39,947 nucleotides of DNA, taken from assembly GCA_022574415.1 (NCBI GenBank), contig JACZSC010000003.1, positions 1 through 39,947 of the forward strand, written 5' to 3'. Shown piece after piece: positions 31,728-39,817 of this stretch (its first letter is position 1; the number at the start of each line of letters is the position of its first letter). The DNA is from Nitrososphaerota archaeon. Its GTDB lineage: Archaea > Thermoproteota > Nitrososphaeria > Nitrososphaerales > Nitrosopumilaceae. The notes under the pieces are model-generated. The model had not been told where the DNA came from. It did no database searches and worked only from the letters and a program-made list of their open reading frames with translations. The position numbers and the translations under genes are program-made.

Positions 31728-32216
31728 TTGAAGCTAACTGTATTATTCATAATTTTACTAGTTCTACCATTTTCTCCTATCGCTTTTGCACTACTTGGAG
31801 ATAAAACTGGCTTTGTGCAACGCCTATCAATAGAAACAGGTGGTTACAATTTTGAGGTGAAGACGGTTTCAAGTTTTGACATAACAGATTACGAATTCAA
31901 CAGTGATGAGAAAAGATTAACAATGTTCATTTCAAGCACAGTACAAAATAATTTGGTCGAAATTCAAATTCCAAAGAATTTGATAAGTGGTAATTTTACA
32001 TTTTATCTAAATGATGAACAAATAGAAGCTGATGTAAAAGGTAATGAACGAATTTCTTTTATCATGCTAGAATTCCCAGGTGATGGTTTTCACAAACTTG
32101 ACATCATCGGAACCACGTATTTGCCAGAATTTTCTACTATTGCATCCCTAATTTTAGCAACCTCTCTGATTGGGATCCTATTTTTAAAAAAAATCAATAA
32201 AAGAATTATTTATTAA
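31728..32216 (+). CDS. Exported protein with PEFG-CTERM-like membrane anchor
   Basis: A 162-residue protein with a signal peptide (MKLTVLFIILLVLPFSPIAFA) and a beta-rich domain (LVEIQIPKNLISGNFTFYLND, then FHKLDIIGTTY) that parallels the domain in the 30380-31144 protein. The C-terminus reads LPEFSTIASLILATSLIGILFL followed by KKINKR. That is the layout of the PEFG-CTERM sorting signal of thaumarchaea, with Ser in place of the Gly. The start is TTG at 31728. Its last 11 bp overlap the convergent TlpA-like gene. Surface localisation is likely; function is unknown. Confidence 0.75.
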   Translation: MKLTVLFIILLVLPFSPIAFALLGDKTGFVQRLSIETGGYNFEVKTVSSFDITDYEFNSDEKRLTMFISSTVQNNLVEIQIPKNLISGNFTFYLNDEQIEADVKGNERISFIMLEFPGDGFHKLDIIGTTYLPEFSTIASLILATSLIGILFLKKINKRIIY

Positions 32217-32865
32217 CTAAAGATTGAATCATTGGCTCTACATTCCCTTGACCACCAAATGAAATATCTCTGAGAATGCCTTTTCTGTCCACAATTATGG
32301 ACGAAGGTGTTCCTTGTAAAGAATACATTTCAAAAGTTTCTGCCTCATACTCTTTTGAATTCATATGGTCTTTCGTTCGCTGAATGATTTGTTTTTTGTA
32401 GTCATCTGGCTGAGAATCAAAATTTGGAATCTGATTGTAGATGAATTCCATTATTCTTTCCTGGTTGATGTCTTCTGCTGTTTTTTTGAGCGAGTCCATA
32501 CCAACCGGGAACGGAATTTTGTATTGCAGCTTACTGTCATCTAATTTGCCATATTGAATTAGTGCCTGTTTTGTATCACCAATCACTTCCCCTGTTTGAA
32601 GCAGGAGTTTGAGATTGTCTAGTGTATTTTTATCAAAATCTTCAAAGGCGGTTGCAACTCCCAAGACTCTAACCCCATCATCTTTGAATTTGTTATAGAT
32701 ATTGATGGCTTCTGGGATGCCATGTAAAAAGCATCCAGGACAATTTACTTGAAAGACTTCGACCAGAACAACATGATCCTTCTCTTGATCAAAGTTAGTT
32801 TCTAATCCTTGAACCCATTCAGACACTTTGAGATTGGGTGCTTTTTCACCAATTTTTACCCTCAT
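32206..32865 (-). CDS. TlpA/AhpC-type thioredoxin-fold protein
   Basis: A 219-residue thiol-disulfide protein. The N-terminal KIGEKAPNLKVSEW and the redox site VNCPGC (C42/C45) are followed by an all-helical insertion of about 100 residues, then GTPSSIIVDRKG with the cis-proline. No signal peptide is present, so it should act in the cytoplasm. CxxC suggests a thioredoxin-like reductase rather than a one-Cys peroxidase. Partner and substrate are unknown. Its upstream region carries a copy of the GATACGAAC element. Confidence 0.8.
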   Translation of the reverse strand: MRVKIGEKAPNLKVSEWVQGLETNFDQEKDHVVLVEVFQVNCPGCFLHGIPEAINIYNKFKDDGVRVLGVATAFEDFDKNTLDNLKLLLQTGEVIGDTKQALIQYGKLDDSKLQYKIPFPVGMDSLKKTAEDINQERIMEFIYNQIPNFDSQPDDYKKQIIQRTKDHMNSKEYEAETFEMYSLQGTPSSIIVDRKGILRDISFGGQGNVEPMIQSLVNK

Positions 32866-33042
32866 GTATTAATTTGACAAATTTTGTATTAAAAAGATAG
32901 CGAAGTAGTTACGTTTTCATTATCAGAATTAACAGTTCGTATCAAATGTAATTCAGGTCTAAACGAATTTATCGATAGAGTAAAAAGAGAACCCTCCTCG
33001 TCGTCGTCTTAAAATGTGATATAACTAGCCTTATGATGTGAA
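32866..33042 (-). promoter_or_regulatory. 177-bp intergenic region with GATACGAAC element and TATA-like box
   Basis: In the sense of the TlpA-like gene the order is: ACATTTGATACGAACTGT (32932-32949), 27 nt, TTCGCTA (32898-32904), then TTTTTAATA (about 32888-32896), then about 22 nt to the ATG. The same bipartite arrangement is found at the right edge of the window. GTCGTCGTC-like triplets near 32996-33008 lie between it and the receiver gene. No gene or RNA was recognised. Confidence 0.5.
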
Positions 33043-33423
33043 TTAATTTGCTCTTACTTCAAGAGTGTCCATTATAGTTTCTAGTTTCTCAGGTTCGTAC
33101 GGTTTTGGAAAATATTCACGTGCTCCAAGTTCGAATAACCTCTTAATACCACTTTCATTTTGATTTGCTACCGTTTCTACTATCACCTCTGTGCCAGGAT
33201 GGATCTCAAGAATTTTCTTTAAGACCACCGGTGCATCGAGGTCTGGTAAATAATAGTCCAAGAAGACAACAGGCACAATACCTGATTCAACCAGTTCTTG
33301 AAATTTCTGTAATCCTAAAGTGCCATTCTCGCAACAGTGAATTTTTCGATAACCAAGTTTTTTCAAATAGTCAGTAAGCAAAAGTGCTAGAGGCTTTGCG
33401 TCTTCGATAATTAAAACATCCAT
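33043..33423 (-). CDS. Stand-alone response-regulator receiver domain
   Basis: About 126 residues of a CheY-like REC domain: VLIIEDAKPLALLL (acidic pair), the phospho-acceptor Asp in VVFLDYYLPDLDAP, the Thr/Ser position in VIVETVANQ and the conserved Lys in YFPKPYEPEK. No output domain follows, so it acts through protein contacts. The ATG at 33423 puts the acidic pair at the normal distance from the N-terminus. An ATG at 33444 and a TTG at 33525 are in frame and would add 7 or 34 residues that are not REC-like. No histidine kinase is adjacent. Upstream lie strong inverted repeats (33551-33608). Confidence 0.85.
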   Translation of the reverse strand: MDVLIIEDAKPLALLLTDYLKKLGYRKIHCCENGTLGLQKFQELVESGIVPVVFLDYYLPDLDAPVVLKKILEIHPGTEVIVETVANQNESGIKRLFELGAREYFPKPYEPEKLETIMDTLEVRAN

Positions 33424-33550
33424 GTCATGTAGGCTTTTCAGCATGCGGGTGTTACACACAACAGAAACATAACAAGTATGGAATTTTTTGTCCAAAATTG
33501 GTTCCAAAACGGAAAAATACAGCAAAATCAGGTTCTATTTTCAACCGTGT

Positions 33551-33608
33551 GCGTAATCATTACTAAGATTACGCAGTCTCAGTGACAGCTCGTATCATAT
33601 CTTAGTAA
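33551..33608. other. Overlapping inverted repeats / candidate structured element
   Basis: GCGTAAT (33551-33557) pairs with ATTACGC (33568-33574) around a 10-nt loop. TTACTAAGAT (33560-33569) pairs perfectly with ATCTTAGTAA (33599-33608), extended inside by TACG (33570-33573) with CGTA (33591-33594) across a 4-nt bulge, and by GTC with GAC. The two folds share 33560-33574, so they exclude each other. A variant of the GATACGAAC element lies inside (minus strand GATACGAGC). It lies upstream of the receiver gene, in a 220-bp region from its ATG to the SHOCT-gene stop. Confidence 0.5.
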
Positions 33609-33664
33609 AAAAGCGGCTAATCCAGGATTTTTTTCTATTTATCACTATTTTATCAGCGACGTAC

Positions 33665-34105
33665 TTAGATTCCCTTTAGTAATTCCCTTTTCTTTTTTTG
33701 AAATTCTTTTTCTGTGATAACACCAGTCTTTCTCAAGAGTCCTAGCTTTTCTAGTATTAGAATAGTCTCCTTGCGGGACGAAGATCTTATTTTTACAGTA
33801 GCTATCTTTTCTTTAATTTTTTTTCTGCTTTCGTTTTTCAAGCGGTTTGCTTCTTTTTCGGCCTGTTTTTGTAATTGCTTGACTTGAATTTGTGCCACCT
33901 TTCTGTATCTCTGAGCTTCTTTCTTTGCTTGTTTTGTAGAAATTATTCCTAAATCTATTCCAACATCAAGAGCTTCATCGGCTTTTTTGATTCCTTCTTG
34001 AAATACTTTGTCTGCATTCTTTATACCGGCACCAATGGCCTCATCAGCTTTTTTCAAAAATTTACTGATATATCCTCGTTTTATTGGTTTTTTGTGTTTT
34101 ACCAT
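33665..34105 (-). CDS. Coiled-coil protein with C-terminal SHOCT-like domain
   Basis: A 146-residue, strongly basic hypothetical protein. Residues about 10-100 are helical with repeated patterns (KKADEAIGAGIKNADK, FQEGIKKADEALDVGID) and a Lys/Glu/Gln-rich coiled coil. The end, LEKLGLLRKTGVITEKEFQKKK, fits the SHOCT short C-terminal domain often found in membrane- or DNA-associated proteins. The ATG at 34105 (MVKHKKPIKRGY) is preferred over a TTG at 34114. A GATACGAAC element lies upstream. No function is known to me. Confidence 0.7.
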   Translation of the reverse strand: MVKHKKPIKRGYISKFLKKADEAIGAGIKNADKVFQEGIKKADEALDVGIDLGIISTKQAKKEAQRYRKVAQIQVKQLQKQAEKEANRLKNESRKKIKEKIATVKIRSSSRKETILILEKLGLLRKTGVITEKEFQKKKRELLKGI

Positions 34106-34220
34106 GTATCTCAAATCATTCTTGCAGCATGAAATTATTTAATGATGATCATTTTTGGACCCATTAACGGTTCGTATCAAATGTAAATAAAAAAGAAAAG
34201 TTTGCTAAACTAGCTAGCGA
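34106..34220 (-). promoter_or_regulatory. Intergenic region upstream of the SHOCT gene
   Basis: On the minus strand ACATTTGATACGAACC (34169-34184) lies about 65 nt before the ATG at 34105, followed by a TATA-like ATTAAATAATTT near 34133-34144. The region also contains the 3' end of the rad50 transcript. No gene is seen. Confidence 0.45.
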
Positions 34221-36314
34221 CTAAACTGGGACCACATTTGTTCCATGCTCAGTTGATTCAAATTTATAGATTTTTTCAACAGAAGAGCCTTCAAAAATTT
34301 CAGCGTCATGAGTAATTATGATAAACTGCAAGGGTGCCCGAGAATTTGTTTTTGTGATATCTGATAACTGTGACAGCACAGAGACAAGTGATTTTCGCCT
34401 TTCTTCATCAAGATGGGCTGTAGGTTCATCTAAAATTACAAAATTAAGATTTGATGCCCCAAGTAACTGTGCCATGCCAAGTCTTAATCCTAATGCAACG
34501 ATTACCTGCTCTCCACCACTTAAAGAATCAATATCCAACATAACGTTTCTTGAATAACATGTAATTGAAACGTCTCTTGCTTTTTCTGACAGCGAAATTC
34601 TTTGAATTTTAGTGTTCAACTTGATCAAATAATCAGAAGCTTTTTCAGAAATTGTTCTAAGGGCCCATGAACGAAGACTTGTTGCCACTGGCCCATCACG
34701 ACTGAAAACTTTCTGCTGTATCCTATCAAGCTCAGAAACATACTGTCTCACTAGCTCAAGTTCCTTTAAAATTGAAGAAGATTTCTTAATCTGCTCTGCG
34801 CCTGTTTTTATTTTTTCAGAAATAGCACCAAACTGTTGGTCTATATCACTTAATTCGTTACGTTTTTGTTCTACAGAGTTTTTCAATTTTTTAAATTCAT
34901 TAGGATCAAATCCTTTAGTCTCATTTTCTAATCCAATAATTTTATCATACATCATTTTTGCATGAGAGTCTATTGATGAAACTGTGATTAATTTTCCAGA
35001 ATCCACTGATATTGGAATTTTTTGAATATGTGTTTTTTGAACTAGAGTCTTTTCCTTTATGAGATCAAGGTCTTTAGAATTTGTGATGGAATGAGCTAAT
35101 AGTGTGGTTTCGGCTTTGATGGCTTTTTCAAGTATGATAGCAAATTCACTCTTCCGTTTCTGAATTTTTGTTTTTTTCTTTTCTAAGCTTTTTACCTCAT
35201 CATTTAACGATGTTATTTCTTGTTCAAGATGCTCTAATTGGAATAAAGGATTAAGGTGATCAATTTTGGAATCACACACTGGACATTTTCCATCTTTTAA
35301 TTCTAATTTTTTCGATAATGCTTTTTGCTCTTCGAGTTTTCCTATTTGTTGTGAATGTTTTTGGATTTTTGCGTTAATTGATTCGATATCAAATTCGATT
35401 TTTTCAAGATGTTTTTCTGTTTCATTTTTGGCATTGGCGAATTCAAAGCATCCTTCACAATCCCTTATTTTACGCTCATTTCCTGCAATTTCATTCTGAA
35501 TTGACAAAATCGCTTCTTTGGCATACTTGAACAAATCAGTTCTTCTAACTTCCAATTCATTCAACTTGGATTCTTTCGGTAACTCGATTTCGAGTTTTTC
35601 TTGAAGTGATATTATATCTTTATCACATGCGATTTTTTTTGATGACAGCTCTTTCTTTAATGGCTCTGCATCTTTAATCTCATCTTCTAGATTTGATAAA
35701 TCATGTTTCAAAATTTCAATATGCGTATCATCATAACCCACTTTCTTTTGAATTGATTCACGAAAGTTTCGTTGAATATTCTTCATGAAATCAAAAGCAG
35801 TATCTAGTTTGTTAATTCCAATGATGGCATTCAGTAATTCTTTAAATTCTCTTGGCTGAGCTTTGATTATGGAATTTAATTCACCTTGTTGAATTATTGA
35901 TGCTATCTTTAGTTTTTCAAAATCTAAACCAATCCTAGATTCTATTTCCTTTGTCATTGATTCCCCAAACTGTTTTCGTTCTCCTACTGCAAGCGGGATC
36001 AGTTTGTCGCCTTGTATTTCTGAAAATGTTGCTGCCAAGGTTCCTTTGGAATCGATTTTTCTAACTGCCTCGTAAGACTTTCCATTTATTACAAAGTTAA
36101 CTTTGGAATATCCTTGATTTGTTCCTCTACGAATCAGGCTCTTGTTAGATTTTTTGCTTCGAGTATGTTTACCAAACAAGGCAAATGTTATGGCATCAAT
36201 TATGCTAGATTTTCCTGATCCATTTGGTCCAACAAAAACAGTAACCCCTTCATCAAAATCTAACTTGGTTGAGGAATGTGAAAGAAAATTTACTAATTCT
36301 ACTGATGTAATCAT
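34221..36314 (-). CDS. rad50: Rad50 ATPase (DNA double-strand break repair)
   Basis: A 697-residue SMC-like ATPase that works with Mre11. Walker A is GPNGSGKSS at residues 29-37. Long coiled coils flank the zinc hook KCPVCDSK with C344 and C347. The signature LSGGEQVIVALGLRLG and Walker B NFVILDEPTAHLDEE are near the C-terminus. It is shorter than most archaeal Rad50 (about 850-900), so the coiled-coil arms are shorter; all catalytic parts are intact. The ATG overlaps the mre11 stop by 4 bp. Confidence 0.95.
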   Translation of the reverse strand: MITSVELVNFLSHSSTKLDFDEGVTVFVGPNGSGKSSIIDAITFALFGKHTRSKKSNKSLIRRGTNQGYSKVNFVINGKSYEAVRKIDSKGTLAATFSEIQGDKLIPLAVGERKQFGESMTKEIESRIGLDFEKLKIASIIQQGELNSIIKAQPREFKELLNAIIGINKLDTAFDFMKNIQRNFRESIQKKVGYDDTHIEILKHDLSNLEDEIKDAEPLKKELSSKKIACDKDIISLQEKLEIELPKESKLNELEVRRTDLFKYAKEAILSIQNEIAGNERKIRDCEGCFEFANAKNETEKHLEKIEFDIESINAKIQKHSQQIGKLEEQKALSKKLELKDGKCPVCDSKIDHLNPLFQLEHLEQEITSLNDEVKSLEKKKTKIQKRKSEFAIILEKAIKAETTLLAHSITNSKDLDLIKEKTLVQKTHIQKIPISVDSGKLITVSSIDSHAKMMYDKIIGLENETKGFDPNEFKKLKNSVEQKRNELSDIDQQFGAISEKIKTGAEQIKKSSSILKELELVRQYVSELDRIQQKVFSRDGPVATSLRSWALRTISEKASDYLIKLNTKIQRISLSEKARDVSITCYSRNVMLDIDSLSGGEQVIVALGLRLGMAQLLGASNLNFVILDEPTAHLDEERRKSLVSVLSQLSDITKTNSRAPLQFIIITHDAEIFEGSSVEKIYKFESTEHGTNVVPV

Positions 36315-37453
36315 TTTTGTTTCTCCTTTTTGAAGTGTTCAAAATTTTCAATTATCAATTGATTTGCCTGATCAATCTGACTTGCTGAAAGGATTGGAAG
36401 AAGATCCTTAACTGCAAAGATTGCTAGTTTTTCAGATTTTAGAGAATTAACCGCAAGTTTGAAAAGTTCTTCATCTATTCTAGCTGGTCTATCTGAAAGA
36501 ACTGACGAATCAGAATCTTGCTTTTGAACAAGCTTCCATGAACAGTGTAGTGTGTGGGGAATTAAGCGTGAAATTTGGGCCTGAATGATCTCTTGTTCAA
36601 CATTTTCGCTTTCTATTTTTAGCTCCACTATGGGTTTTTTCGGATTTGATTTCATTTTTTCAAGTATCTCATCAATGGTTTTTGAAATGTTTGTGGATGT
36701 TGTTTTTATGGAAAACTGTGGTCTTGTGTTTAATTCAATCCATGATGGTTTTGCTTCTGTTGAAGAAATATCTACTTGATAAAATCCTTTTTTCGTTTCT
36801 TTAATCCCCTCACTGTTTGTCAGTTCAATCGAACCTGGATATGCAACCGGACCTCCAAGGTGGTTGAAATTTTTAACAACGTGATCATGCAGGTGACCCA
36901 TTGCATAGTAGGTAAAGTTTTTTGGAAGATCCGTTGAATTTAATTCGCCAGCGAATTTGTTAATCTCATTGATACCTTGGTGCATGACAAGAATTCTGTG
37001 ACCTTGGTGTTTTTCTGCAATGTCATCAATTTCCTCAAATCGTTTTTCAAAAGAATCCATCTCATTCCTTCTTATCTTATCAAATCCCACAAGCAGTAAA
37101 TTCTTGTAATAAACTGGTTCTCCTTGACCAATATACTTTGAAAATTCTAAGTTATGAAAAACATATGGCACTGGCGTCCCACGAATTCTACTGATATCAT
37201 GTTCACCAAGAATAAAAAAAGAATCAATGTTGTTCTGTTTAAGAAGTTTTAATGCATTAGCCATATGTATTATTGCTGTCCCCCTTGGAGTTGGAATATG
37301 AAAAATGTCTCCAGCAAATATTACAAAATCAACGTGATCCTTAATGGAAATGTCAATGGCTTGGTGAAAAGCATCGTAAATGTCAAGTTCTCTTTCTTCA
37401 GAATTGTATTGAACTAATCCTAAATGAATATCAGAGATATGTGAAAAAAGCAT
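36311..37453 (-). CDS. mre11: Mre11 nuclease
   Basis: A 380-residue metallophosphoesterase that processes DNA ends with Rad50. Motifs: SDIHLG (D8, H10), AGDIFH (D49), GEHD (83-86), MHQGIN and GHLHDH. The third motif is normally GNHD; the Asn that binds metal in Pyrococcus Mre11 (N84 there) is Glu here, at the same residue number. The capping and Rad50-binding C-terminus is present. It begins 1 bp after the herA stop, in the operon nurA-herA-mre11-rad50. Confidence 0.93.
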   Translation of the reverse strand: MLFSHISDIHLGLVQYNSEERELDIYDAFHQAIDISIKDHVDFVIFAGDIFHIPTPRGTAIIHMANALKLLKQNNIDSFFILGEHDISRIRGTPVPYVFHNLEFSKYIGQGEPVYYKNLLLVGFDKIRRNEMDSFEKRFEEIDDIAEKHQGHRILVMHQGINEINKFAGELNSTDLPKNFTYYAMGHLHDHVVKNFNHLGGPVAYPGSIELTNSEGIKETKKGFYQVDISSTEAKPSWIELNTRPQFSIKTTSTNISKTIDEILEKMKSNPKKPIVELKIESENVEQEIIQAQISRLIPHTLHCSWKLVQKQDSDSSVLSDRPARIDEELFKLAVNSLKSEKLAIFAVKDLLPILSASQIDQANQLIIENFEHFKKEKQK

Positions 37454-37454
37454 C

Positions 37455-38981
37455 TTACTTCATTAAGAGATCTTTTTGAATTAATTCCTGAGTTGATTCT
37501 TTTGCAACTTTTTCCAGTTTATGATTTAGGGCCCACTCGCCTACAGCATTTTGATCCGAGCCTATGGCCCTGCCTTTTACCTCTTCAATGTGCACAATTG
37601 AAGGTAAATTCACCCATTGGCCCACCAAAACTGCATCTCCAACATTGAGGGACGTTAGCTGAGAAATCAAATCCTTGCTAATGGATTCAGCCGCTGAAGA
37701 AATTTGCTGTTGATCATCTTCTTGAACAATTTTCATTATTGCAAGAGACCCCATTTGACTCAAAATGTTTGAATCAATACTTCTTGGTCTTTGTGATACA
37801 ATTCCAAGACCTAAACCAAACTTTCTTCCCTCTCTTGCAATTTTTGATGCCCAGTATTTTGCATGAGTGTCTTCTCCTTTTGGAATAAAGACATGAGCTT
37901 CTTCAATTATAACAAAGATTGGTGACTCAAAACGATGTCGCTTTTTTGATTTGGTTTTTGCATTTTTTGCAAGTGTTGCAATTTTTTTATCATTAAGTAA
38001 TTCTTGTAGATAGTACGCAAGTGCGACATTTGCTTGTTTTTCACTAAGCTCAGAAATATTTAGTACATTTACTCTTCCCTCTTTGATCAATCCAATTGGA
38101 TCCATGACATCAGGATCTAAGATATCAGCAAATCTGTGCCTAGCATCATCAATCTTGTCACGAACTCTATCTGCCGAATGTCTATCCTCTTTTCGTTCTG
38201 GATTTGCTCCAACGAGGGCAACATTCTCATCTAGAATATCCCAAAACTGCTTTGCCTCTTTTACTTCTGGTGTAAATGCCAAGCGAAGAATTCTTTGTTG
38301 AACGTCAGCATTTTCACGAATTTCTAAAACGTCTGCCAAAGTACTTGCATCTAAAAGCCTAGGATTAATTTTTGCATCAATTACATTGATTTTTGGAATT
38401 GCCATGTCAGCATAATCATTATGGTAATCAAACAATACTAGTGTGCCATCCAGTTTTGAAATTTGTTTTGCAATTAATGAAACAAAATTACTTTTGCCCA
38501 TTCCAGTCATTGCGAGAATTGCCAGATGTCTTGATACAATTTTGTTGAGATTGATTTTTGCGTTAATCGAAGTGTTTCTTAGTAGAGAACCAATTTTAAT
38601 CCATTCTGGTTGGTCTGGATCAAAAATCACGTCTAAATCCTGCTTTGTTGCCTCTAAAATTGACGTTCCAGGTAAAGGCGGAACTGCAGGAATCATAGCT
38701 TTTCCTTTTTGTAATTGTTCCAAATATCCGAGGATTCCAATTTTTGATGTGAAACTTTTATCTCTACTGTTCATGTCTGCAATCTCTTTGCTTTCAACAG
38801 TCTCTTCAAAATTATGAACTCCCGTTAATGCTGCACTTGAAACGAATGATCTTTCAACCAAACCAAGAAGTTTTCCACCATCAGAGTCAATTACAACATA
38901 CTCTCCAACAGATAACGATCTTGCAGTTTGAGCAGAGATCATTGTTGGTTTTGACTCTCCTACTACAAATCCAATTGTCAT
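37455..38981 (-). CDS. herA: HerA bipolar DNA translocase
   Basis: A 508-residue hexameric FtsK/HerA-type ATPase that partners NurA in DNA end resection. An N-terminal HAS barrel (about 1-50: SVGEYVVIDSDGGKLLGLVER) precedes Walker A AMTGMGKSN (157-165). Walker B is IFVIIEEAHVFIP, and a conserved SQRPRSIDSNILSQ follows. The ATG overlaps the nurA stop by 4 bp. Order and overlap imply one transcript with mre11 and rad50. Confidence 0.94.
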   Translation of the reverse strand: MTIGFVVGESKPTMISAQTARSLSVGEYVVIDSDGGKLLGLVERSFVSSAALTGVHNFEETVESKEIADMNSRDKSFTSKIGILGYLEQLQKGKAMIPAVPPLPGTSILEATKQDLDVIFDPDQPEWIKIGSLLRNTSINAKINLNKIVSRHLAILAMTGMGKSNFVSLIAKQISKLDGTLVLFDYHNDYADMAIPKINVIDAKINPRLLDASTLADVLEIRENADVQQRILRLAFTPEVKEAKQFWDILDENVALVGANPERKEDRHSADRVRDKIDDARHRFADILDPDVMDPIGLIKEGRVNVLNISELSEKQANVALAYYLQELLNDKKIATLAKNAKTKSKKRHRFESPIFVIIEEAHVFIPKGEDTHAKYWASKIAREGRKFGLGLGIVSQRPRSIDSNILSQMGSLAIMKIVQEDDQQQISSAAESISKDLISQLTSLNVGDAVLVGQWVNLPSIVHIEEVKGRAIGSDQNAVGEWALNHKLEKVAKESTQELIQKDLLMK

Positions 38982-39817
38982 CCTAGTACCTCCCTTGAAC
39001 CTATCTCAGTTTTCAATCCGTAAAGGCTTACTAGCTTGACTAAATCACTGTTACTAATTTTACAATTATTGTGCGCCAATTTTAGTACGTGAGGGTAGCC
39101 GCCAACACTGTTCTTATGCAATTTATCTAAAACAGATTTAATTTCATCTTCAGAATGATCCTTGCCTAAAAATTCTAATTTTATGAGTGGTGTAGAATCA
39201 CTTAGTCTTGCAAATATTGAAGCAATTATTCTGTCACTACCATATTTAGGATCCAAAAATAATTTGCTAAATCCAGGTTTTCGTGTAGCATGATTATAAT
39301 AGAAAATATCTCCAGCAGTAGAGTCCATGTCAACAAATTGCATTCTTGTATTTGATGTCTTTGATACAAAAATTACATTTTCCTTTTTTCTCATGGTTTT
39401 CAAAAGAGTTGACGAAAGTGTAGACTGTCTTGTCATAAATTGCGAATAAAGTGAACCATCCATCAAAATCAATTCAGCTTGATCAACACTCGCGTCGCAA
39501 GCGTCAATCTCCATTTTACTAGCCATTGACGACAAATCAATTTCTGGATATCCAAGTCCATGTTCATGAAGATCTTTTATTATTTGACCATTGGATTTTA
39601 CCGAAACAGCAGTTACCACCCAAAGTTCCATTCCTTGAAATTTTGTGCTGTTAAAACTACTATCAATTCCTGCAGTGACAACGTCTTTTTTTTTGGGTGA
39701 ATAATCTACCCAGTTTTGCCTCGCTTTTTGAACAATTTGCTCAAATTTGGGACCTTTAATCATTGAAAGTGTTTTTTCGCGTCTTTGAATTGCGTCTTTA
39801 TAAACAGTATTCAGCAC
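38978..39817 (-). CDS. nurA: NurA 5'-3' nuclease
   Basis: A 279-residue RNase H-like nuclease of the NurA family. Metal ligands are suggested by AGIDSSFNS (D52) and LILMDGSLYSQF (D120). It forms a complex with the HerA encoded next. It starts with GTG at 39817, with AAAGGAT about 6 nt upstream as a possible Shine-Dalgarno. It is the first gene of the repair operon. A TATA-like AGTATAACC lies near 39851-39859. Confidence 0.9.
   Translation of the reverse strand: MLNTVYKDAIQRREKTLSMIKGPKFEQIVQKARQNWVDYSPKKKDVVTAGIDSSFNSTKFQGMELWVVTAVSVKSNGQIIKDLHEHGLGYPEIDLSSMASKMEIDACDASVDQAELILMDGSLYSQFMTRQSTLSSTLLKTMRKKENVIFVSKTSNTRMQFVDMDSTAGDIFYYNHATRKPGFSKLFLDPKYGSDRIIASIFARLSDSTPLIKLEFLGKDHSEDEIKSVLDKLHKNSVGGYPHVLKLAHNNCKISNSDLVKLVSLYGLKTEIGSREVLG

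Noticed and set aside
33424-33525. 34-residue N-terminal extension of the receiver protein from a TTG
   Set aside because: The extra residues do not resemble a known domain, and the REC fold starts normally at the ATG at 33423. The TTG has no clear start signal.
32866-33664. tRNA or other standard RNA genes in the larger intergenic gaps
   Set aside because: No cloverleaf or T-loop consensus (GTTCRANNC) was found in 32866-33042, 33526-33664 or the other gaps.
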